Shown: piece by piece, positions 6,975-12,247 of the stretch
Position numbering within the stretch: position 1 is the stretch's first letter
Layout of the letters: the number at the start of each line of letters is the position of its first letter
Source of the DNA: a bacterium
GTDB lineage: Bacteria; Planctomycetota; J058; JAJDCP01
DNA length: 12,247 nt
Direction of reading: 5' to 3'
NCBI GenBank assembly: GCA_030428695.1
Contig: JAUIEM010000307.1
Location: forward strand, 1-12,247
Translations under genes and position numbers: made by a program
Notes under the pieces: model-generated
What the model was told of the DNA's origin: nothing
Databases searched by the model: none
What the model saw: only the letters and a program-made list of their open reading frames with translations

Positions 6975-7661
6975 TCAGCTGGTCGTCACGAACTTGTAGC
7001 CGATGCCGCGGACGGTCAGGATGTGGCGCGGCCGTGACGGAACCTCTTCGATCTTCTGGCGCAGCTTGGTGACGAAGTTGTCGATGGTGCGCGCAGTGCC
7101 GAAGTAGTCGTAGCCCCAGACCTTGTTGAGGATCACCTTGCGCTCGAGCACCTGGTTGCGGTTCTCGACCATGAACTTGAGCAGCATGAACTCGCGGGTC
7201 GACAGCTCGACGGGCTCGCCGTCCCGGACCAGGTTCTGGGCGGCGAAGTGCAGCTCGCAGCTGCCGAACTTGAACTTCGCCTCCTTGCGCTCGTGACGGC
7301 GCTTGCGACGCTGCACGGCGTTGATGCGGGCGACCAGCTCGCGGACGCTGAAGGGCTTGGTCAGGTAGTCATCGGCCCCGAGGTCGAGGCCCATGATCTT
7401 GTCGATCTCCTGGTCCTTGGCGGACAGGATGATGATCGAGCTGCCGATGTCGCTGCGCTTGAGGGTCTTGCAGATCTCGAAGCCGTTGATGCGCGGCAAC
7501 ATCAGGTCGAGGATCACGATGTCCGGCGCCTTGTCGACCGCGATCTGCAGGCCCGTCGCCCCGTCGCTCGCGGTGATGACCTCATAGCCCTCGTACTTGA
7601 GGTTCTTCTTCAGGCCGAGCAGGATCGCCGGGTCATCTTCGATGATCAGTACAGTTTCCAT
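6975..7661 (-). CDS. OmpR/PhoB-family response regulator
   Basis: This 228-residue DNA-binding response regulator is probably the partner of the kinase encoded just upstream. Residues 1-120 form a receiver domain with acidic pocket Glu8-Asp9-Asp10, phospho-acceptor Asp52 in VILDLMLP, switch Ser80, and Lys102 in DDYLTKPF. Residues ~128-226 form a winged-helix output domain, with VELSTREFMLLKFMVEN, VLNKVWGYDY-type and TIDNFVTKLRQKIE segments and the terminal RGIGYKFV hairpin, all typical of OmpR/PhoB. The ATG is preceded by GGAG at a spacing of eight bases (complement of 7670-7673). The kinase gene's end overlaps this gene's start by 16 bases, implying coupled translation. Its targets are not visible; the repeat-protein operon it belongs to is one candidate by autoregulation. 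Confidence 0.95.
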   Translation of the reverse strand: METVLIIEDDPAILLGLKKNLKYEGYEVITASDGATGLQIAVDKAPDIVILDLMLPRINGFEICKTLKRSDIGSSIIILSAKDQEIDKIMGLDLGADDYLTKPFSVRELVARINAVQRRKRRHERKEAKFKFGSCELHFAAQNLVRDGEPVELSTREFMLLKFMVENRNQVLERKVILNKVWGYDYFGTARTIDNFVTKLRQKIEEVPSRPRHILTVRGIGYKFVTTS

Positions 7662-9277
7662 GTCTCCAGCTCCGAAGATTTCTCTTCCGCCCTCTCGTCC
7701 GTCTCGTGCCCGATGTCGACCAGCGACTTCGGCAGCGAGAGCGTGAAGCGGCTGCCCTTGCCCACGCTGCTGGTCACGGTCAGGTCTCCCCGGTGGGCGA
7801 GGGCGATCGAGCGGGAGATCGCCAGCCCGATGCCGGTGCCTTCTACCTCCCGCGCCAGGCTGTTGTCGGCCCGGAAGAACTTGTAGAAGATCCGCTTCCG
7901 GTCACGCCGCCGGATCCCGATCCCGTTGTCCTCGACCTCGACCAGCACGCGGGTACGGCGCTCACGGATGGTCAGCCGGATTCTGGGATCCTCGCCGGAG
8001 TATTTCAAGGCGTTCGACAACAGGTTGAGGAGCACCTCGCCGATGCTGTCGCGGTCCATCAGCACGGGCGAGAGGTTCTGCAGGATCGTCAGCTCGAGCT
8101 CGTACGAGGTGCCACGGTGCTGTTCGCGGAAGGTCTTGACCGCCTCCATCACGACCTCGCCGACGTTCTCGGGCTGGAACTCGAACCGCTTCGTCCCCTT
8201 CTCGAGCTTGCTGAGGTTGAGCACACGCTCGATAAGCCGTTTCAGGCGATCGGTCTCGCGGGCGACGATCGAGAGGTATTCCTCTTTCTCTTCCTCGTCA
8301 TCGTAGCGCTCCATCTGCAGCATTTCCACGAACATCGCGATCGAGGTCAACGGCGTGCGCAGCTCGTGGGAGACGGTGGAGACGAAGTCGCTCTGCAGCT
8401 GCGCGAGGCGCATCCCCCGCACGACCGTCGCCAGCGTCAGCACCGCGCCGACCGCCATCAGCACGACGGTCAACCAGATGACCAGGTCGCGGGAGAACTT
8501 CCACGACACCGGCTCGACGTTCTTCAACAGCGCCGGATACAGGCCTTTGAAGGGCGCGTCGAGCTCGCGGTCGCGGATCAACACATCGTCGTAGGCCCGC
8601 GGCAGCTCCGGGACCAGGCCACAACGCGGCGCCCGGCCCCCGAGGCGGCGCCGGTTCGGCTCGAGGTAGTGCTCGCGAGCGCGGTCGCTCTGCAGACGGA
8701 GGATGATGAAGCCGCTGGCGGCGGAGGTTCCCGGGGCGACGACCAGGTACTGGCTGCCGGGCCAGCCCTCGCCGACCCAGTAGGTCGCGGCGAACATCGA
8801 CAGGCTGAGCCAGGTGCCGAACTTCGTGCGGTCGGTCACGTCGCCGAACCACGGGGGCGGGCGGCTCCTGCGCTCGACCAGCCACTCCGCGCCTTCGAAC
8901 AGCGGCCACACCAGGTGGGCGCCTTCGAGGCTTCCGACCAGGCTGAAGCTGCTGTGGTGCAGGCCGACCCGGTCGGTGACGACGGCCTGGTCGAAGGGCA
9001 ACGTCTGGAGCGACTCCTGGGCGAGGGCCTCGAGGGCCTCGACCGTGACGCACTGGGAGAGGGTCCGGGCGAGGTGGTCTTCCAGGCTGTCCATCGTGTC
9101 GCGCAGCCCGGTGTCGAAGTCCTCGAAGGCGACGTCGTCCCGCAGCTCGGAGACCATGCGCACGGCGCTGTTCTCGTTCGCCATCGCCTCGATCGCCTGC
9201 CAGGCGAGCACGGCGCTCGGGACGAAGACGGTGACGAGGAGCATCGCGGTGATCTTGAGGTGGCTGAAGCGGTTCAT
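7646..9277 (-). CDS. Membrane sensor histidine kinase with uncharacterised extracytoplasmic domain
   Basis: This 543-residue kinase has a first membrane segment at about residues 9-28 and a second at about 264-286. They enclose ~235 residues that face the periplasm and match no sensor domain I recognise. The second segment leads through only ~17 residues to the HisKA helix SHELRTPLTSI with phospho-acceptor His304, so there is no room for a HAMP domain. The HATPase_c domain has the N box LLNLLSNALKYS (Asn422), G1 DNGIGI (Asp450), an F box FYKFFRAD and G2 EGTGIGLAIS (~residues 480-488). The C-terminal ~25 residues are charged and extend past the catalytic domain, overlapping the response regulator gene. 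The ATG lies 16 bases after the repeat-protein stop. No good ribosome binding site is visible, which fits coupling to the preceding gene. The stimulus is unknown. Confidence 0.93.
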   Translation of the reverse strand: MNRFSHLKITAMLLVTVFVPSAVLAWQAIEAMANENSAVRMVSELRDDVAFEDFDTGLRDTMDSLEDHLARTLSQCVTVEALEALAQESLQTLPFDQAVVTDRVGLHHSSFSLVGSLEGAHLVWPLFEGAEWLVERRSRPPPWFGDVTDRTKFGTWLSLSMFAATYWVGEGWPGSQYLVVAPGTSAASGFIILRLQSDRAREHYLEPNRRRLGGRAPRCGLVPELPRAYDDVLIRDRELDAPFKGLYPALLKNVEPVSWKFSRDLVIWLTVVLMAVGAVLTLATVVRGMRLAQLQSDFVSTVSHELRTPLTSIAMFVEMLQMERYDDEEEKEEYLSIVARETDRLKRLIERVLNLSKLEKGTKRFEFQPENVGEVVMEAVKTFREQHRGTSYELELTILQNLSPVLMDRDSIGEVLLNLLSNALKYSGEDPRIRLTIRERRTRVLVEVEDNGIGIRRRDRKRIFYKFFRADNSLAREVEGTGIGLAISRSIALAHRGDLTVTSSVGKGSRFTLSLPKSLVDIGHETDERAEEKSSELETWKLY

Positions 9278-9293
9278 CGTCGCGGACCCACGC

Positions 9294-12247
9294 TCAGACT
9301 TCGATCAGCTCGGCGAGGGCATCCGAGCTGTCGAGCAGCTCATCGAGTCCGTCGCCGACCAGCTTCCGCACGAGCGCGAGGCCGAGCTCGGGCTCGCGCT
9401 CGACCAGCCAGACCAGCGCGTCCGCCGTCACCTCGAGGCTGCCGACGGTGTGGGTGCCGATGCTGTCGAGGATCGGAGCTCCGACCCGCGCTGCGACCCG
9501 CACCTCCATGTCCCCGGTCGCGTAGCGCCGCACCCAGCCCTCGATCTCGGGCGTCGGCCCATGGCCGTGGCGCTCGACCAGGGTGGCGGCGACGCTCGCG
9601 GTCCATTCCCCCGCGGACAGCGGCGGGCCGACCAGCTCCTGGGCGCTGAGCACCTCCTGGCCCGGGTTGACGACCATCTCGAGCTCGCCGCCCCGCGAGG
9701 CCTCGACCTCCACCATCAGGTCGCCGGTGTTCCCGGCCGCACGCAGCTGCTCGAGCACCGCCCCGAAGTGCAGGCCGTGGTTGCCGATGCTGCCGATGAC
9801 CGAGACCTTGTCGCTCTTCGCCCGCGCGGCGACCAGCTCGCGGCAGATCGAGAGGAACTCGGCGAAGGACTGGGTACCGACGATGTCGTGGGCCGCGGTG
9901 TGGGAAGGCGCCGCCCGGGGGCCATCGACCAGGTGCGGCAGGCCCGCGGCGCCGAGCCACAGCCGGCACCCGAAGGGCAGCGGCCAGGTCGCGTCCGCCC
10001 CGCTCCCGGCCGGACCGAGGGGCAGGGCCTCGACCAGCCCGTCCGGATGGTACAGCCGGGTCTGGCCGTCCTTCTCGAGCTCGAGCTCGTAGACGAGGTT
10101 GCCGATCCGCAGCTCGGCGGTCAGCTTGCGCTCCGAGGCGAGGTAGCCGTGGACGAAGGCCCCGCGCGAGAAGGCGATGCCGCGCTTGAGCCCGACGACC
10201 ACGGTCGGCGGGCGCTTGTCCTCCTTGACCGGCCGCAGCCGCTGCGGCAGCTCGATCAGCACGCCGCCGTCCTCGAGGGCCGACACCTCGGCCTCGTCCG
10301 GGTCGAGGGTCGCCAGCGGCAGGTCGTCGGTGCGGGGGCGGGCCGGAGTGGCGTCGCTCGGGGCGCTGAAGGAGCCGTCCTCGTGCCAGCTCACCCCCTC
10401 GGGCAGGGCCATCACGACCCGTCCGTCGGCGGCGCGGGCGTGCGGGAAGGGCAGGTGCCGCCGCTCGCGCTCGGACAGCTCGCTCCAGATCAGGCGCGCC
10501 CCATCCGGCAATCCGCCAGCGGGCAGCGGCGGATGGATCGTGCGGCCGTCGGGATGGGCGTACACCGTCCTCAGGAAGCCGGCGAGCATGCTGTCGGGCA
10601 GCACCGCGCCGGTCGACCCGGGCCGCACCCCGGCGGGCAGCTGCACGACCGCCTTGCCGTCGTCGAGCAGGTTGTAGGCGATGGTCTTCGGCTCCTGGCC
10701 GGAGCGCAACGCGTTCGGCAGCAGCAGCCGCCGACCGACGCGTTGGGTGCCCCCGGGCCAGGTCAGCCGCACACCGCGCTGGACGGGCAGCAGGTACATG
10801 CCGAAGCCGACGTGCTTCGCGTCGAAGAAGGTCGCGACGGCGCCCGGCTCGATCAGGACCCGCTCGCCCTGCACCCAGACCTCTTCCGGAAGCCGCAGCT
10901 TGACGCCGTCGGGCGTGATGCGGAAGTCCGGACCGGGCGCGCCGGGCTCGTCCGCGGAGGCCGGGCACACGGCCTCGCAGCGACGCAGCCGGCTGCCTTC
11001 GGGCAGCTCGAGGGTCAGGGAGCCGTCCTCGTAGCGGGTCTCGACGATGCCGAGGTACTCCCGGCGGCCGGTCGGGTCGCCGCGGACCGGCAGCTCGACA
11101 TAGACGTCGGCGAGGCTCGCGGGAATCAGGACGCCGCGCTCGGAGCGCTCGAAACCGGCGGGCAGATGCACCTCGACCGAGCCGTCGCCCCGCACCCGGT
11201 AGGGCGGCGCCGTGTCGCGCGCGGCCTCGGGCTCCCAGGCGCCGCTCGGGATGCAGAGCCGGTCGGCGAGGATCTCGGTACCCTGCGGGACGGCGAGCTC
11301 GAGGGAGCCGTCGAAACCCTCGATCTCCTCGATGCCGAAGTACGAGGTGGTCTCGCGGAAGAAGTCGTCCCAGGCCGCCTTCGGGATGACCACGTTGCGC
11401 CCCTGGATGCGCGCCTCGGCCGGCAACGGGAGCGCGATCACGCCCCCTTTGACGACGTGCGGCGGCGCCGCCTTCGGGTCGCCGCGGGTCGCGAGGCTGG
11501 CGGGCAGCGCGATGCGTCCCGGCGACAGCGAGGCGCTGCGGGGAAGCTGCAGGAGCACGTTGCCCGACACCAGCTCACTCTGCTGGATGCCGAAGTAGCT
11601 GCGGGTCTCTCCCTCGGCGGCGACCGCCTCCCCGAACAGGCTCGCGGCCTTCGGCACGACGACGAAGCGGCGCGCACCTTCGGGCAGGGGAACGACGATC
11701 TCGCGCTCGCTCGCGAAGCGGTACTCCGGGCCTCCGCTCGGGACCCGCATGCCGCCTTCGGGCAGCGGCAGGTACAGCGACCCGTCGCGCACCCGCGCCT
11801 CGTCGGGCAGTTGCAGGTGGGTGCCGTCCTCCTCTTCGCGGTACTCGACCGTGAAGAAGCGGCCGGCGGTGTGACTGGTCGCCGGGAAGCGGATGCGGTC
11901 GCCGTCGCGCTCGAAGCCGTCCCGCAGGGGCAGGCGCAGCTTGCCCTCCCGCTCGTGGGCCGGCGCGAGCTCGGGGTCGCCGTGGGAGCGATACCGGGTC
12001 GACAGCAGCAGCTCTTCGCCCTCGAGCTCCGACGAGGGCGGGAGCTGCCAGACCTCACTGCCATCGGAGTAGACCGTCGCCTCCACGCCGTAGAAGCTGA
12101 GGTGCTCGACCGGATGGCAGAGCTCTTTGTGGCCCTCCTGACGCCGCACGCCGACAGGCACGCGCAACGTCGCCGCCGGCGCGGGCAGCTTGAAGGCCAG
12201 CTGCCGCCGGGCGGCCGCGCGCAGGGCGTGGCCGGGATCGTCGGCCG
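9294..12247 (-). CDS. Giant protein of alternating degenerate beta-type repeats with a unique C-terminal domain (5' partial)
   Basis: The frame is open to the right edge, and 983 residues are visible. I do not recognise the family. The first ~680 visible residues are degenerate repeats whose core is roughly DGSLxLxLPxGxxxxGxxVxIPxS (examples: DGSLTLELPEGSRLRR, GGVIALPLPAEARIQGRNVV). Two forms alternate: one often ends in a GDPxxAPP-like linker and the other in a YFGI-like motif. A TTG at 12165-12167 could be read as a start, but the translation upstream of it continues the same pattern (DDPGHALRAAARRQLAFKLP). The gene therefore extends beyond the window, and its N-terminus, including any signal peptide, cannot be seen. 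The last ~305 residues are non-repetitive and contain segments such as KVSVIGSIGNHGLHFGAVL and a helical acidic end. Short strands broken by Pro and Gly suggest a beta-solenoid or array of small beta modules. The gene precedes the kinase by 16 bases, so it probably shares a transcript with the two-component system. Confidence 0.85.
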   Translation of the reverse strand, partial: ADDPGHALRAAARRQLAFKLPAPAATLRVPVGVRRQEGHKELCHPVEHLSFYGVEATVYSDGSEVWQLPPSSELEGEELLLSTRYRSHGDPELAPAHEREGKLRLPLRDGFERDGDRIRFPATSHTAGRFFTVEYREEEDGTHLQLPDEARVRDGSLYLPLPEGGMRVPSGGPEYRFASEREIVVPLPEGARRFVVVPKAASLFGEAVAAEGETRSYFGIQQSELVSGNVLLQLPRSASLSPGRIALPASLATRGDPKAAPPHVVKGGVIALPLPAEARIQGRNVVIPKAAWDDFFRETTSYFGIEEIEGFDGSLELAVPQGTEILADRLCIPSGAWEPEAARDTAPPYRVRGDGSVEVHLPAGFERSERGVLIPASLADVYVELPVRGDPTGRREYLGIVETRYEDGSLTLELPEGSRLRRCEAVCPASADEPGAPGPDFRITPDGVKLRLPEEVWVQGERVLIEPGAVATFFDAKHVGFGMYLLPVQRGVRLTWPGGTQRVGRRLLLPNALRSGQEPKTIAYNLLDDGKAVVQLPAGVRPGSTGAVLPDSMLAGFLRTVYAHPDGRTIHPPLPAGGLPDGARLIWSELSERERRHLPFPHARAADGRVVMALPEGVSWHEDGSFSAPSDATPARPRTDDLPLATLDPDEAEVSALEDGGVLIELPQRLRPVKEDKRPPTVVVGLKRGIAFSRGAFVHGYLASERKLTAELRIGNLVYELELEKDGQTRLYHPDGLVEALPLGPAGSGADATWPLPFGCRLWLGAAGLPHLVDGPRAAPSHTAAHDIVGTQSFAEFLSICRELVAARAKSDKVSVIGSIGNHGLHFGAVLEQLRAAGNTGDLMVEVEASRGGELEMVVNPGQEVLSAQELVGPPLSAGEWTASVAATLVERHGHGPTPEIEGWVRRYATGDMEVRVAARVGAPILDSIGTHTVGSLEVTADALVWLVEREPELGLALVRKLVGDGLDELLDSSDALAELIEV
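10211..12247 (-). repeat. Tandem amino-acid repeat region, period about 79-95 residues made of two half-units
   Basis: The motif marking the end of each long unit is found with its last codon at 12084 (FYGV), 11847 (FTV form), 11586 (YFGI), 11331 (YFGI), 11046 (YLGI), 10797 (FGM form) and 10554 (YAH form). Spacings are 79, 87, 85, 95, 83 and 81 residues. Each long unit holds two half-units with the LxLPxG...IP core, giving about 14-15 half-units in view. They are diverged in protein sequence, and no long DNA identity between units is apparent by eye. Confidence 0.75.

Noticed and set aside
6486..7072. Overlapping frames on both strands around the small coiled-coil gene
   Set aside because: They run into the TorD-like gene or the response regulator and are Arg/Ala/Pro-rich; only the frame 6871-6569 has a ribosome binding site and protein-like helices.
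7706..9649. Long plus-strand reading frame antisense to the kinase and the repeat gene
   Set aside because: Its composition is a GC-rich shadow of two clear minus-strand genes, and it spans their intergenic boundary without any recognisable motif.
12165..12167. TTG as the start codon of the giant repeat protein
   Set aside because: Translation to the right of it stays open to the window edge and continues the repeat pattern (GDP-like linker, then an LxLP core), so the gene starts outside the window.

Overview
This is a high-GC bacterial window (my visual estimate is about two thirds G+C; not counted) from what looks like a Gram-negative organism. The evidence is a PilT-type motility ATPase, Tat-exported molybdoenzyme subunits, a candidate lipoprotein signal and a membrane sensor kinase. 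The style suggests a lineage such as Planctomycetota or Myxococcota, but nothing in the window fixes the taxonomy. I see no rRNA, tRNA, insertion sequence or CRISPR array.

Left part (1-2170, plus strand): the 3' part of a gene for a strongly charge-segregated, mostly disordered protein that ends in a small globular domain resembling the C-terminal domain of ribosomal protein L7/L12. It is followed at once by a complete PilT-family ATPase gene with an Arg/Gly-rich tail. The two are translationally linked: the second gene's ribosome binding site lies inside the first gene's end.

Middle (2403-6561, plus strand): a compact three-gene operon joined by two ATGA overlaps. It encodes a Tat-exported four-cluster ferredoxin subunit, a Mo-bisPGD catalytic subunit of the DMSO reductase superfamily, and a TorD-like assembly chaperone. 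No membrane quinol subunit (NrfD or DmsC type) is present. The catalytic subunit carries a Tat signal with a lipobox, so it may be lipid-anchored. One cluster-binding cysteine of the ferredoxin subunit is replaced by histidine. The substrate cannot be read from the sequence.

Right part (12247-6569, minus strand): an apparent operon transcribed leftward. A very large protein of alternating degenerate beta-type repeats runs off the right edge. It is followed 16 bases later by a membrane histidine kinase, whose gene overlaps that of an OmpR/PhoB-type response regulator. After about 100 bases comes a small charged coiled-coil protein, which converges tail to tail with the chaperone gene. The repeat protein matches no family I know and is the least explained object here. 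Its tight linkage to a two-component system suggests a shared process, but that is inference.
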